Shown here piece after piece: positions 50,741 through 59,993 of a DNA stretch of 60,202 nucleotides (its first letter is position 1; each line of letters opens with the position of its first letter). Source of the stretch: Rhizobiales bacterium UBA1912 (GTDB lineage: Bacteria > Pseudomonadota > Alphaproteobacteria > Rhizobiales > Devosiaceae); the NCBI GenBank assembly GCA_002337455.1, contig DDGC01000009.1, positions 1 to 60,202 on the forward strand, written 5' to 3'. The position numbers were made by a program, and so were the translations under genes. Below the pieces are notes generated by a model. That model saw nothing but the letters and a program-made list of their open reading frames with translations, did not search any database and had not been told where the DNA came from.

Positions 50741-50803
50741 TCCTTTGGCTCCGGCATGCTGCCGGGGCACCCTTTTTGAGACGTCCCGCTTGGGGTAGAA
50801 ACG

Positions 50804-52081
50804 ATGAACTTTATCGACAACGATGATCGTGCCAATGCATCCGAGACGCCCACTGAGACAGTGAGCGGGGCCCGGCTGATCCCGCGCATTACGATCCAGG
50901 CATTCTGTGAGCACTCACAGACCGCTCAGGTCATCGAAGACACGACCCACGACCGGCGAATGTCAAAGGTGGCCCTCACCACGCATAATGGCGGCCTGGA
51001 GGGTGCGGTTGAAACCTACCGCACCAATCCCACGCCCAACCTCATTGTCGTTGAAACGACGCTGCCCGCAGACCAGATCGAAAGCGCTCTGGGAAAACTG
51101 GCAGAGGTGTGCGACGCCTCGACGCGCGTCATCGTCATCGGGCATGTCAACGATGTGATGCTCTACCGCAGCCTCATCCGCGCCGGCGTGTCCGAATACC
51201 TGGTCATGCCCGCCTCTAGCGCAACGATCATCAACGCGATAACCGACCTGTTCGCCTCCGAGGGTGCTGCGCCGATCGGCCGGTCCATGGGTTTCATTTC
51301 CGCCAAGGGCGGGGCCGGGGCGTCCACGGTGGCGCATAATGTCGCCTGGGCCATCGCCCGGTCCATCCGTCAGGATGTACTGGTTGTCGATCTCGATCTC
51401 CCGTTCGGCACAGCCGGGCTCGATTTCAACCAGGATCCGCCCCAGGGTATTGCCGACGCGGTTTATGCCAGCGACAAGATGGACGCGGTGATGCTGGACC
51501 GCCTGATGAGCAAGGCGGCAAATCACATATCCCTCCTTGCCGCACCGGCCACGCTCGATCGCGCTTACGATTTGTCCGAGCGCAGTTTCGAGCAGGTCAT
51601 CGAATTGAGCCAGAAGACCGTGCCCGTTGTCATTCTCGATATACCGCATCTGTGGACGAGTTGGGTGCGCCACACCTTGGCTGCCGTCGACGAGGTGGTG
51701 ATCGTGGCCGAGCCCGATCTTGCCAATTTGCGCAACGCCAAGGCCATCGCAGACGCGGTCAAGGCAATGCGTCCGGGCGAAAGTGACCCGATTATCGTGG
51801 TCAACAAGACCGGTGTCTCCAAGCGGCCCGAGATTCCAGCGGCCGAGTTCGCCTCATCCATCGAATGCCGCCTTGCCGCCCAGATCGGCTTCGAGCCGGC
51901 GTTGTTCGGGACCGCCGCCAACAACGGTCAGATGGTTGCGGAGGTTTCAGCGACGCACAAGGTCAACGACATTTTTCGCTCGCTTGGTCTGGAACTGACC
52001 GGGCGGTCCAGTGCCGAAGCGGGCAGCCGCCCCTCAGGTATTCGTATCCCCGACCTGTTCCGCATGCGTAAGCGGGCATAG
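50804..52081 (+). CDS. cpaE: pilus assembly ATPase-like protein CpaE/TadZ
   Basis: A 425-residue protein with an N-terminal receiver-like domain (about 45-155, with VIVIGHVNDVMLYRSLIRAG) and a MinD/ParA-type domain. The deviant Walker A is ISAKGGAGASTVAHNVAWAI near residue 165. CpaE/TadZ proteins place the pilus machine at the cell pole. The phosphorylatable Asp of true receivers is not obvious. The first 45 residues are polar. It precedes cpaF by 21 bases. Confidence 0.94.
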   Translation: MNFIDNDDRANASETPTETVSGARLIPRITIQAFCEHSQTAQVIEDTTHDRRMSKVALTTHNGGLEGAVETYRTNPTPNLIVVETTLPADQIESALGKLAEVCDASTRVIVIGHVNDVMLYRSLIRAGVSEYLVMPASSATIINAITDLFASEGAAPIGRSMGFISAKGGAGASTVAHNVAWAIARSIRQDVLVVDLDLPFGTAGLDFNQDPPQGIADAVYASDKMDAVMLDRLMSKAANHISLLAAPATLDRAYDLSERSFEQVIELSQKTVPVVILDIPHLWTSWVRHTLAAVDEVVIVAEPDLANLRNAKAIADAVKAMRPGESDPIIVVNKTGVSKRPEIPAAEFASSIECRLAAQIGFEPALFGTAANNGQMVAEVSATHKVNDIFRSLGLELTGRSSAEAGSRPSGIRIPDLFRMRKRA

Positions 52082-52102
52082 TCACAAGGAAGGCTTCACA
52101 CG

Positions 52103-53575
52103 ATGTTCGGCAAGCGTGCGAGTTTCGGCGGCAATACTCAGCCGGCCCCGAGCCGTCCGGCGCCTCCTCCCGAGGCGGCAGAGCCTGAGTATGCCCGCTC
52201 TCAGCCTGCCGGTGCTTCGCTGGAGGCTCCGAGACCGGGACGGACGGAAGAGGCCGAAGTCGCCGAACCCAGCGGTCGCGACAAGAACTACTTCCAGACC
52301 AAATCTTCGATCTTTTCGGCACTGATCGATTCCATCGATCTGTCTCAACTCGCCGCGATGGATCAGGATTCGGCGCGCGAGGAAATTCGCGACATCGTCG
52401 CCGAAATCATCGCGCTCAAGAATTTCGTCATGTCGATTTCCGAGCAGGAAGACCTGCTCGACGACATCTGCAACGACGTCCTCGGCTATGGCCCGCTCGA
52501 GCCGCTGCTGGCGCGTGACGACATTGCGGATATCATGATCAACGGGTCGCAGCGCTGCTACATCGAAGTCAGTGGACGTGTGAAACTGACCAATGTGCGC
52601 TTCCGTGACGATGCCCATCTCATGAACGTTTGCCAACGCATCGTGAGCCAGGTTGGCCGCCGCGTCGACGAATCCTCACCCATTTGCGACGCGCGTCTGC
52701 CCGATGGTTCTCGTGTGAACGTTATCGCACCCCCGCTTTCGATCGACGGGCCCACGCTCACCATTCGTAAGTTCAAAAAAGACAAGCTGACCCTTCCGCA
52801 GCTGGTCAAGTTCGGCTCGATTTCTCCAGACGGTGCAGAAGTGCTGCGCGTCCTGGGCCGCGTGCGTGCCAACGTCCTGATTTCGGGTGGTACCGGTTCG
52901 GGCAAGACCACGCTGCTCAACTGTCTTACCGCCTTCATCGACAAGGACGAGCGCGTCATCACCTGCGAGGATTCGGCGGAACTGCAGCTTCAGCAGCCCC
53001 ATGTGGTGCGCCTCGAAACCCGCCCGCCCAATCTTGAGGGCGAGGGCGAGGTTACCATGCGTGAGCTGGTCAGGAACTGTCTGCGTATGCGTCCCGAACG
53101 GATCATCGTCGGCGAAGTCCGTGGCCCTGAAGCATTCGATCTGCTTCAGGCTATGAATACCGGCCACGATGGCTCCATGGGCACGCTGCACGCCAACTCC
53201 CCGCGTGAAGCCCTGTCCCGACTTGAATCCATGATCACCATGGGCGGGTTTGCGCTCCCCAGCCGCACCATCCGCGAGATGATCGTATCGTCGATCGACG
53301 TGATCGTTCAGGCCGCCCGCCTGCGCGACGGTTCGCGCCGCATCACGCACATATCCGAGGTGCTGGGCATGGAAGGCGACGTCATCGTCACACAGGACGT
53401 GTTCCTCTATGACATCATGGGCGAAGACGCCAACGGCGCCTTGCTCGGCCGCCACCGTTCGACCGGCATCACCAAGCCCCAGTTCACCGAGAAAGCCCGA
53501 TACTTCAACGAGGAGATAGCGCTGGTCGAAGCGCTCGAGCGGGCCAATGTCGAACAACACGAACTGATGCGCTGA
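52103..53575 (+). CDS. cpaF: pilus assembly ATPase CpaF/TadA
   Basis: A 490-residue secretion ATPase of the type II/IV family that powers Flp pilus extension. Walker A is ISGGTGSGKTTLLNCLTAF near residue 258; the Asp box region TCEDSAELQLQQPHVVRLE follows; Walker B/His box are in RIIVGEVRGPEAFDLLQAMN and GTLHANSPREALSRLESM. The first 60 residues are Pro/Ala/Glu-rich and probably disordered. It ends 2 bases before tadB. Confidence 0.97.
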   Translation: MFGKRASFGGNTQPAPSRPAPPPEAAEPEYARSQPAGASLEAPRPGRTEEAEVAEPSGRDKNYFQTKSSIFSALIDSIDLSQLAAMDQDSAREEIRDIVAEIIALKNFVMSISEQEDLLDDICNDVLGYGPLEPLLARDDIADIMINGSQRCYIEVSGRVKLTNVRFRDDAHLMNVCQRIVSQVGRRVDESSPICDARLPDGSRVNVIAPPLSIDGPTLTIRKFKKDKLTLPQLVKFGSISPDGAEVLRVLGRVRANVLISGGTGSGKTTLLNCLTAFIDKDERVITCEDSAELQLQQPHVVRLETRPPNLEGEGEVTMRELVRNCLRMRPERIIVGEVRGPEAFDLLQAMNTGHDGSMGTLHANSPREALSRLESMITMGGFALPSRTIREMIVSSIDVIVQAARLRDGSRRITHISEVLGMEGDVIVTQDVFLYDIMGEDANGALLGRHRSTGITKPQFTEKARYFNEEIALVEALERANVEQHELMR

Positions 53576-53577
53576 CC

Positions 53578-54555
53578 ATGAGCCCCCTCGTCCTCGCCAT
53601 TCTTGTCCTGGTCTGCATCGGCGCACTTGGCGTTGCATTCGTGCCCGCGCTGGCGGGTTCGAGCAGGGCCGACAAACGCATGAAGGCACTGCAGGCCGAT
53701 GTGCAGGTGCGCCGGCAAACTGTCACTGCCGACAAGACCAAAGAAACGCGCCGCCGAACGGTACAGGACGCGCTCAAGCAACAATCTGACCAACTCACCG
53801 CGCGGCGCGCCAAGAAGACCCTGAAACACAGGATATTCCAGGCTGGCCTCAAAACGTCTTTGAAGGTCTGGATACGCAACTCCATAATTCTGGGTGTTGT
53901 GCTGTTTGCCATCCTCACGGTCGTGCAGGTTCCGCTTCTCTATGCGGCGGTTATTGCCGCTGCGGGCGCCTATGTCGTGCCCAACATCTATCTCGGCTTC
54001 AGGCGCAAGAGATATCAGGCCGCCTATCTCGACGAATTGCCGAACGCCGTCGAGGCTATTGTTCGCGGCGTTCGGGCGGGCATGCCGCTCAACGATTCCA
54101 TTCGGCTTGTTGCGCGGGAGGTCAAGCAGCCGGTGAGATCTGAATTCATGCGCGTCCTTGATCAGCAGTCAGTGGGCAAGAGCATGGCCGAGGCGGTTCC
54201 CGTGCTTTTTGATCGCGTGCCTCTATCTGAAGTCAATTTCTTCATCGTTGTGATCACCGTCCAGCAGCAGTCAGGCGGCAATCTGTCCGAGGCCCTGTCT
54301 AACCTCGCGATTGTTTTGCGCAATCGCAAGAAGATGAAAGCCAAGGTCAAGGCCATGAGCTCTGAAGCCAAGGCCTCGGCGATGATCATCGGCGCACTGC
54401 CTGTTTTTGTCGTGGGCGCGGTCTCGGTCGTCAGCCCGAACTATCTCGCGCCGCTTCTGTCCACAAGCGCCGGTATGATCTGCCTGGGCGTTGCAGCGGG
54501 CATGATGATGGCCGGTGCGTTCGTGATGAACCGCATGATCCAGTTCGATTACTAG
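53578..54555 (+). CDS. tadB: inner-membrane platform protein TadB
   Basis: A 325-residue polytopic protein with a T2SSF domain (about 155-280). Membrane segments lie at about 3-20, 98-135, 265-285 and 300-320. The motif YLDELPNAVEAIVRGVRAGM near residue 155 and ITVQQQSGGNLSEALSNLA near residue 225 are typical of TadB. With TadC it forms the platform that couples CpaF to pilin insertion. The first part carries a Lys/Arg-rich cytoplasmic stretch. Confidence 0.94.
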   Translation: MSPLVLAILVLVCIGALGVAFVPALAGSSRADKRMKALQADVQVRRQTVTADKTKETRRRTVQDALKQQSDQLTARRAKKTLKHRIFQAGLKTSLKVWIRNSIILGVVLFAILTVVQVPLLYAAVIAAAGAYVVPNIYLGFRRKRYQAAYLDELPNAVEAIVRGVRAGMPLNDSIRLVAREVKQPVRSEFMRVLDQQSVGKSMAEAVPVLFDRVPLSEVNFFIVVITVQQQSGGNLSEALSNLAIVLRNRKKMKAKVKAMSSEAKASAMIIGALPVFVVGAVSVVSPNYLAPLLSTSAGMICLGVAAGMMMAGAFVMNRMIQFDY

Positions 54556-54562
54556 GAAAGAT

Positions 54563-55555
54563 TTGCGCGTGAGCCTCGCTGACCAGATCGTAAACCCTGA
54601 CTTCCTTATCGCGATCTTCGCTGCGATCTCTGCGGCGGCGATCGTCTTTACGTTTGGTTCGCAGATATTCGAGCGGGTAGAGCGCAAAGACCGCATGAAG
54701 AAAGTGGCCATAGAGCGCGAACAGATGCGGGCTCGCGAAATGGCGCGCCTGCGCAATCAGGCTGATGGCAAGGAAAACGCACGGGGCAACATTCGTGGCG
54801 TCGATGCACGGTCATACATGAAATCCACCGTCGAACGGTTCTCGCTCCAGAAAGCGTTCGTGGATGAAAACACCATGGATCGCCTGGCTCAGGCGGGATT
54901 GCGTGGGCAGGGAGAGTTGACCAAGCATCTGTTCCTGCGCTTTGTCACACCCTTCCTTCTTTTTGCAATCGGTGCCCTCTACCTGATTTTCATAATCCCC
55001 GGCGGCCGCCCGGTTTTTATCAATCTGACCTATGCGGTCGGCGTTGGGCTTGTTGGGGCCTATATCCCCGTTCTGATGCTGCGCAACAGAATACAGAAGC
55101 GTCAGCAATCGATCAGGAAGGCTTGGCCCGATGCACTCGATCTTGTCCTTTTGTGCGTAGAATCGGGCATGTCGATCGAGCATGCCATCAAGCGCGTTGC
55201 CAAAGAAATCGGACTTCAGAGTGTTGAGCTCGCCGAGGAAATGACACTGACAACTGCCGAACTATCCTTTCTCGAAGACCGGACCCGCGCCTACGACAAT
55301 CTGGCCCGGCGTACCGGGATCGATGGTGTGCGGTCGGTGATGACGGCGCTGATCCAGGCCGAACGTTACGGGACGTCGGTCGGTCAGGCTTTGCGTGTCA
55401 TGGCCGAGGAAGGGCGCGACGGGCGCATGATGGAAGCCGAAAAAAAGGCAGCCGCTTTGCCGCCCAAGATGACAGTACCGCTGATCGTCTTTTTCCTGCC
55501 GGTCCTTTTTATTATCATCATGGCGCCGGCCATCATCACGGTAACCTCGCTTTGA
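54563..55555 (+). CDS. tadC: inner-membrane platform protein TadC
   Basis: A 330-residue T2SSF-domain protein, partner of TadB. Membrane segments lie at about 10-30, 130-150, 155-175 and 305-328; the motif WPDALDLVLLCVESGMSIEH near residue 192 and ALIQAERYGTSVGQALRVMA near residue 265 are typical. The start is either TTG 54563 or GTG 54569; AGGAAAG at 54554-54560 serves both. The latter gives a protein two residues shorter. It is the last gene of the cpaB-tadC operon. Confidence 0.93.
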   Translation: MRVSLADQIVNPDFLIAIFAAISAAAIVFTFGSQIFERVERKDRMKKVAIEREQMRAREMARLRNQADGKENARGNIRGVDARSYMKSTVERFSLQKAFVDENTMDRLAQAGLRGQGELTKHLFLRFVTPFLLFAIGALYLIFIIPGGRPVFINLTYAVGVGLVGAYIPVLMLRNRIQKRQQSIRKAWPDALDLVLLCVESGMSIEHAIKRVAKEIGLQSVELAEEMTLTTAELSFLEDRTRAYDNLARRTGIDGVRSVMTALIQAERYGTSVGQALRVMAEEGRDGRMMEAEKKAAALPPKMTVPLIVFFLPVLFIIIMAPAIITVTSL

Positions 55556-55586
55556 ACTGACGCAGCGCCGTGGCAGCGCCGGCAGA

Positions 55587-56345
55587 TCAGGCCGGGGTAT
55601 CGTTGCGGATGGTTTGCCACCGGTCTTGCTGGGTCAGGAGCGCACGGATGTAATCCATGTTGGCCTGGACCTGCTCGGGTGGCAGTTCTGCCGCATAGAG
55701 GGCGCGGGCGGCTTCGAACTGGCCCTGCAGGCCGAGGACGAGGGCCAGGTTCTGGCGCACCTTCGAGGTAGAGCCGGGCAGGGAGGCCGCCTGTCGCAAA
55801 TGCGCTTCGGCCTGAATAAGCTCGCCCGTCATGGCATAGGAAAGTCCCAGATTGGCATGCAGCCGCGCTTCCTGCGGCGCCAGAAGCAATGCCTGCCTGT
55901 ACGCCTGCCGTGCTTCGGCCGGGCGGCCCATCTGGTCGAGGATGGCACCCCGAACCGAGAGCGCATCCCAGTCCGGCGTTACGGGGTTCATGGCGTTGTC
56001 GACGACCCGGAGCGCTTGCTCGAACCTGCCGGCGGCAGACAGTGCCTTGGCATAGGCCAAGCCGACTTCGGCGTCTCCATGATGAACTGATATGAGATTT
56101 TCGAGCACGGTCACGGCAGGTTCGGTCTGACCAGCGGCCCGCAGAGCGGCGGCATAGTGGATGCCGAGCACCTTGTTGCGCGGGTCCTGCGCATAGCGCT
56201 GGGAAAGATCGGCGACGCTTGCCTGGATCTGCGGTCCGGAAAGATTGGCGTAGTCGGCGTTCAGCGCTCCGGTGCGATTCGTGGCGCATCCAGCCAGAGC
56301 GATGGTGGCGACGCTCGCCAGCAACACCAAACCAACTCTGCCCAT
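55587..56345 (-). CDS. tadD: TPR lipoprotein TadD
   Basis: A protein of about 252 residues with a lipoprotein signal: VLLASVATIALAGCATN with the lipobox Cys near residue 21. Five or six tetratricopeptide repeats follow, for example VRGAILDQMGRPAEARQAYR and HANLGLSYAMTGELIQAEAH. TadD is the outer-membrane or periplasm-facing pilotin-like TPR protein of Tad systems. ATG 56345 was chosen because it begins the signal peptide; the frame stays open further upstream. It is convergent with tadC. Confidence 0.9.
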   Translation of the reverse strand: MGRVGLVLLASVATIALAGCATNRTGALNADYANLSGPQIQASVADLSQRYAQDPRNKVLGIHYAAALRAAGQTEPAVTVLENLISVHHGDAEVGLAYAKALSAAGRFEQALRVVDNAMNPVTPDWDALSVRGAILDQMGRPAEARQAYRQALLLAPQEARLHANLGLSYAMTGELIQAEAHLRQAASLPGSTSKVRQNLALVLGLQGQFEAARALYAAELPPEQVQANMDYIRALLTQQDRWQTIRNDTPA

Positions 56346-56495
56346 TCCAACCCCCGGAGCCCTATGCTCGGCCGTAACAAATCCCTTCCAGAAGTAATTC
56401 ATTAACCCTAACGCCCGGTTAAGCGAGTGTTGGCTCGATTGCGGTCTTGGGGCACTGCCGCTACAAACGGCATTGTTCCTGACTCGGAGTTTTTC

Positions 56496-57839
56496 ATGCC
56501 CACGACCCTGCCCATAATCTGTGTAGCCGAAAACGGCGTCGACGCCGCCGACCTTAGCGAGGCGCACAAGGCATGGGCGAAGAGCAATGGCTTTACCGGT
56601 CAATCGGGTAAACTTCTGGCCCTGCCCGACGAGACGGGTCAGATTGGGGCGCAGCTTTTCGGTCTGGGTGCCGATGCCAACCGCTCGGCTTTGGTTCTGG
56701 GTCTTGCAGCATCCGCGCTCTCGGCGGGCACATACCGGCTCGAGGGTGAATACGGCGATCCCACGCTGGCGGCCCTGGGCTTTCGGCTGGGGGCTTACGG
56801 GTTCGATCGGTATGCCAAAGCCAAGGAACGCCCAACGCTTGAACTGCCCAAGGCAGCCGACGCAGCTGAAATCGAAACCCTTGTAACCTCGGCGTTCATC
56901 GCTCGCGATCTGGTCAACACTCCGGCCAACGATCTCGGACCGGATGCCCTGGAGGCATGGATCGTCGCATTTGCAGAGACGCATGGAGTTGAGACCAATG
57001 TCGTTCGCGGCGATGATCTTCTGGCGCAGAATTTCCCGATGATCCATGCGGTCGGCCGGGCCAGCGATCAGGCGCCGCGGCTGGTCGATTTCTCATGGGG
57101 TGATGCCGCACATCCCAGACTGACACTCGTGGGCAAAGGCGTCACCTTCGACACGGGCGGGCTCAACATCAAGCCCGGCAATTCCATGGCGCTGATGAAA
57201 AAGGACATGGGCGGAGCAGCCAACGTGCTCGGCCTGGCCAACGCCATCATGACCGCCGGCATCAAGGTTCGGCTGCGGGTGCTCATTCCTGTCGTTGAAA
57301 ACTCTATAGCCGGCAACGCGTTCCGGCCGGGGGACGTGCTGCCATCGCGCAAGGGGCTGACTGTCGAGATCGGCAATACCGACGCCGAGGGGCGTTTGAT
57401 CCTTGCCGACGCGCTGGCCCTGGCCGACGAGGAGGATCCGGACCTCATCATCGATATGGCGACCCTGACCGGTGCGGCCCGAGTTGCGCTCGGCCCCGAC
57501 CTGCCGCCTGTCTATGCCCGTGATGAGGCCTTTGCGAAGACCGTTGTCGACCATGGCATGGCAATCGACGACCCGCTGTGGCCCATGCCGCTGTGGAACG
57601 GCTACGACAAGTTGCTCACCTCGAAGATCGCCGATGTCAATCACATTTCAACCGGCGGACTGGCCGGATCGATCACCGCCGCCCTGTTTCTCAACCGGTT
57701 CGTTAAACCGCAAACCGAGTGGATGCACTTCGATATTTTCGCTTGGTCACCCGAGCCGCGGCCGGGTCGTCCATTTGGCGGTACCGACCACGGCATTCGC
57801 GCTCTCTATAGCGCACTAAAGGACCGCTACGGTCAGTAA
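56496..57839 (+). CDS. M17 leucyl aminopeptidase family protein
   Basis: A 447-residue cytosolic aminopeptidase with two metal ions per active site. Metal and substrate residues are visible in VGKGVTFDTGGLNIKPGN near residue 212, MALMKKDMGGAANVLGLAN, and NTDAEGRLILADALALADE near residue 295 (the NTDAEGRL signature). The N-terminal domain (about 1-150) is less conserved. ATG 56496 has CGGAG 8 bases upstream. Its last 7 bases overlap the convergent dehydrogenase gene. Confidence 0.95.
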   Translation: MPTTLPIICVAENGVDAADLSEAHKAWAKSNGFTGQSGKLLALPDETGQIGAQLFGLGADANRSALVLGLAASALSAGTYRLEGEYGDPTLAALGFRLGAYGFDRYAKAKERPTLELPKAADAAEIETLVTSAFIARDLVNTPANDLGPDALEAWIVAFAETHGVETNVVRGDDLLAQNFPMIHAVGRASDQAPRLVDFSWGDAAHPRLTLVGKGVTFDTGGLNIKPGNSMALMKKDMGGAANVLGLANAIMTAGIKVRLRVLIPVVENSIAGNAFRPGDVLPSRKGLTVEIGNTDAEGRLILADALALADEEDPDLIIDMATLTGAARVALGPDLPPVYARDEAFAKTVVDHGMAIDDPLWPMPLWNGYDKLLTSKIADVNHISTGGLAGSITAALFLNRFVKPQTEWMHFDIFAWSPEPRPGRPFGGTDHGIRALYSALKDRYGQ

Positions 57840-58774
57840 CCGCGGCCCCTGTCGACAATGTTGCGCAATGGCTTGCCGGCCCGATGGTCGGCAATGATCT
57901 GCGAGAAATAGCGCACCCCGCTCTGCTCGTTGGATATTGCCGCAATGTGCGGCGTGATAAAGCACGTCTCGATCTCCCACAGCGGGCTGGTACGGGGCAG
58001 GGGCTCGACTTCGAAAACGTCGAGGCTGGCCGCGCCAAGCGTGCCGTCGTTGAGAGCGGCAACGATGTCGGCTTCCTTCTGGTGGCCGCCACGGGCCGCG
58101 TTGATCAGCACCGGTCCACCCACCAGCCGGCCTCTGCGCAGCGCCTTGAAGTTTTTCATGTTCAAAATGCCGCGCGTTTCCTCGGTCAGCGGCAAAAGGC
58201 AGACAAGAATGTCGGTGGCGGCCAGGAAGTCGTCAAACCGCGTATCCCCGGCAAAACCCTCCACACCGTCTATTGATTTGGCGGAGCGGCTCCATCCATT
58301 GACGGCAAAGCCGATGGCCCTGAGCTTTTGCGCGGCATCGGTTCCAAGTACGCCCAGGCCCATGATGCCCACCGCGATTTCATGGCTCGCCGGAGGATAG
58401 AGTTGGCTCCAGACCCTGGCCTTCTGGTGTGCCGCATAGCGCGTGAAGAGCCGCTGATGCATGGTCACCTGCGAGATCACATAGTCGCTCATGCAATGGG
58501 TGAGTTCGTCATCGACAAATCGGATGACTGGAATTTCGGGGAGCGCTGGGTGCTCGAGGAGCGCATCGACACCGGCACCCAGGGAAAGCACAGCTTTGAG
58601 ATTATCGAGGCCCTCGAAAGCGTCAGGCGCTGGCTTCCAGACAAATATGTACTCGATCTCGGTGGGGTCGAATTCCTCGCTCCGCGTTACGACGCGATAG
58701 CCGGGCATCGCTTCACGGAATCCCTTCGCCCAGCCCGCCTCGTCGATGCCGGTCAAATGCAACAAAAGGGCCAT
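57833..58774 (-). CDS. ghrA: glyoxylate/hydroxypyruvate reductase A-type dehydrogenase
   Basis: A 313-residue D-2-hydroxyacid dehydrogenase of the GhrA branch, which reduces glyoxylate and hydroxypyruvate with NADPH. The NAD(P)-binding motif is VGIMGLGVLGTDAAQKLR near residue 135, and the catalytic Arg, Glu and His are in NAARGGH, DVFEVEPLP and CFITPHIAA. The N-terminal half is of the type with SLGAGVDALL near residue 65. The cofactor choice and true substrate are inferred from family. Confidence 0.9.
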   Translation of the reverse strand: MALLLHLTGIDEAGWAKGFREAMPGYRVVTRSEEFDPTEIEYIFVWKPAPDAFEGLDNLKAVLSLGAGVDALLEHPALPEIPVIRFVDDELTHCMSDYVISQVTMHQRLFTRYAAHQKARVWSQLYPPASHEIAVGIMGLGVLGTDAAQKLRAIGFAVNGWSRSAKSIDGVEGFAGDTRFDDFLAATDILVCLLPLTEETRGILNMKNFKALRRGRLVGGPVLINAARGGHQKEADIVAALNDGTLGAASLDVFEVEPLPRTSPLWEIETCFITPHIAAISNEQSGVRYFSQIIADHRAGKPLRNIVDRGRGY

Positions 58775-58800
58775 TAAAACTCTCCCGGGTGCTGTTCAAG

Positions 58801-58827
58801 AAAAAGGCCGCACCAGATGGCGCGGCC
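58801..58827 (-). terminator. intrinsic terminator after the cytochrome gene
   Basis: Read on the minus strand, GGCCGC (58827-58822), a ten-base loop region and GCGGCC (58811-58806) are followed by TTTTT (58805-58801). This gives a GC stem and T-run 30 bases after the cytochrome stop, so it probably ends that transcript ahead of the dehydrogenase gene. Confidence 0.8.
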
Positions 58828-58856
58828 GAAATTATTTTTCGTCGCTCAGCAGGCCA

Positions 58857-59993
58857 TCACTGGGCTGCTGGCTGACCTTCGTCCGCAGCAGCGTCTTCGG
58901 TTTGCGGCTCTTCGGCGTCGATCACCACGGGATCGTCGCCTTCCGCGGCTTCCTCGAGATTGAGTTCCTGGACTTCCTCGACGACCGGTTGCTCGGCCGG
59001 AGTATCTTCTGCCGCGGCGCCACCACTGGTGAGCTCGATCGGATTGTCCGAAATCGAATTGAGGAACACGATCACCGCTGCGCGATCCTCGACATTGGCA
59101 AGGCCAGGAAAGCTCATCCGCGTACCCTGCGCAAATTCGCCGGGATTCTCAAGGAACGCGCTGAGGTTTTCAGGTGTCCATGTCTCGCCTTCTGCACCGA
59201 GGGAAGCCAACGCGTCCGAATACGAATAACCCTCGTGACGGGCGATCTCCGCTCCGACGACGTTGTGGATGCCTGGCCCGACGCGGTTAGCGTTCGCAGG
59301 CGAATAATCGTGGCAAGCCTGGCAACGAACGATCAATGCTTCGCCGTCTTCTGGTGTTACGGCGGCCAATGCAGCGGTCAATTCGTCCTCTACGGGCGCC
59401 TCATCTCCGCCCTCGCCTTCGGCGGGTGCAGCCTCTTCCTCGGCCGGAGCTTCGGGAAGTGGGAACGGGTCGTCGGAGTTCTCACGCAGGAATGCAATGA
59501 GGTTGGCACGGTCATCGGGGTTAGACAGGCCAGCGAAGCTCATCTTGGTGCCGGGCGCATAATTGCGCGGGCTCTCAAGGAACGCGTCGAGGTGCTCGTA
59601 GTCCCAGATTTCGCCGTTGGCGCCAAGCGTCGCCAGGGCATCTGAATACGCAAAGCCCTCATGGCCGGCGATGGGGTGGCCAACCACGCCGTAGATGCCC
59701 GGCCCCGTGCGGTTCTCGTTTGACGGAGAGTAATCGTGACACGACTGACAGCGGGTAATCAGGCTGGCGCCTTCTTCCGCAGACGCTGTTTGCATGCGCG
59801 CCGCGATCGAGGGCACGCCGGGTGCCTCCTCGCCGCCGCCTTCGCCTTCGGCAGCCGGTTCCGGCAACGCATAGTCAGCCCCGCGTCCCTCGATGGGAGC
59901 GTAGATCTCGTCAGCGATGAAGCTGACACCCATCACAAAGACCAAGGTGCCCAGAATGGCGCCAAAAATCTTGTTGAGTTCAAATGAATTCAT
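58857..59993 (-). CDS. membrane-anchored di-heme cytochrome c, duplicated CycM type
   Basis: A 378-residue protein: an uncleaved N-terminal anchor (FGAILGTLVFVMGVSFIADE), then two class I cytochrome c domains joined by an acidic Ala/Glu/Pro linker. Heme 1 is CQSCH (about residue 83) with Met in GTKMSFAGL; heme 2 is CQACH (about residue 224) with Met in GTRMSFPGL. The two domains are clearly homologous, so a tandem duplication is likely. CycM proteins carry electrons from the bc1 complex to the terminal oxidase. The last 60 residues are very acidic and low-complexity, which is unusual. Confidence 0.93.
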   Translation of the reverse strand: MNSFELNKIFGAILGTLVFVMGVSFIADEIYAPIEGRGADYALPEPAAEGEGGGEEAPGVPSIAARMQTASAEEGASLITRCQSCHDYSPSNENRTGPGIYGVVGHPIAGHEGFAYSDALATLGANGEIWDYEHLDAFLESPRNYAPGTKMSFAGLSNPDDRANLIAFLRENSDDPFPLPEAPAEEEAAPAEGEGGDEAPVEDELTAALAAVTPEDGEALIVRCQACHDYSPANANRVGPGIHNVVGAEIARHEGYSYSDALASLGAEGETWTPENLSAFLENPGEFAQGTRMSFPGLANVEDRAAVIVFLNSISDNPIELTSGGAAAEDTPAEQPVVEEVQELNLEEAAEGDDPVVIDAEEPQTEDAAADEGQPAAQ

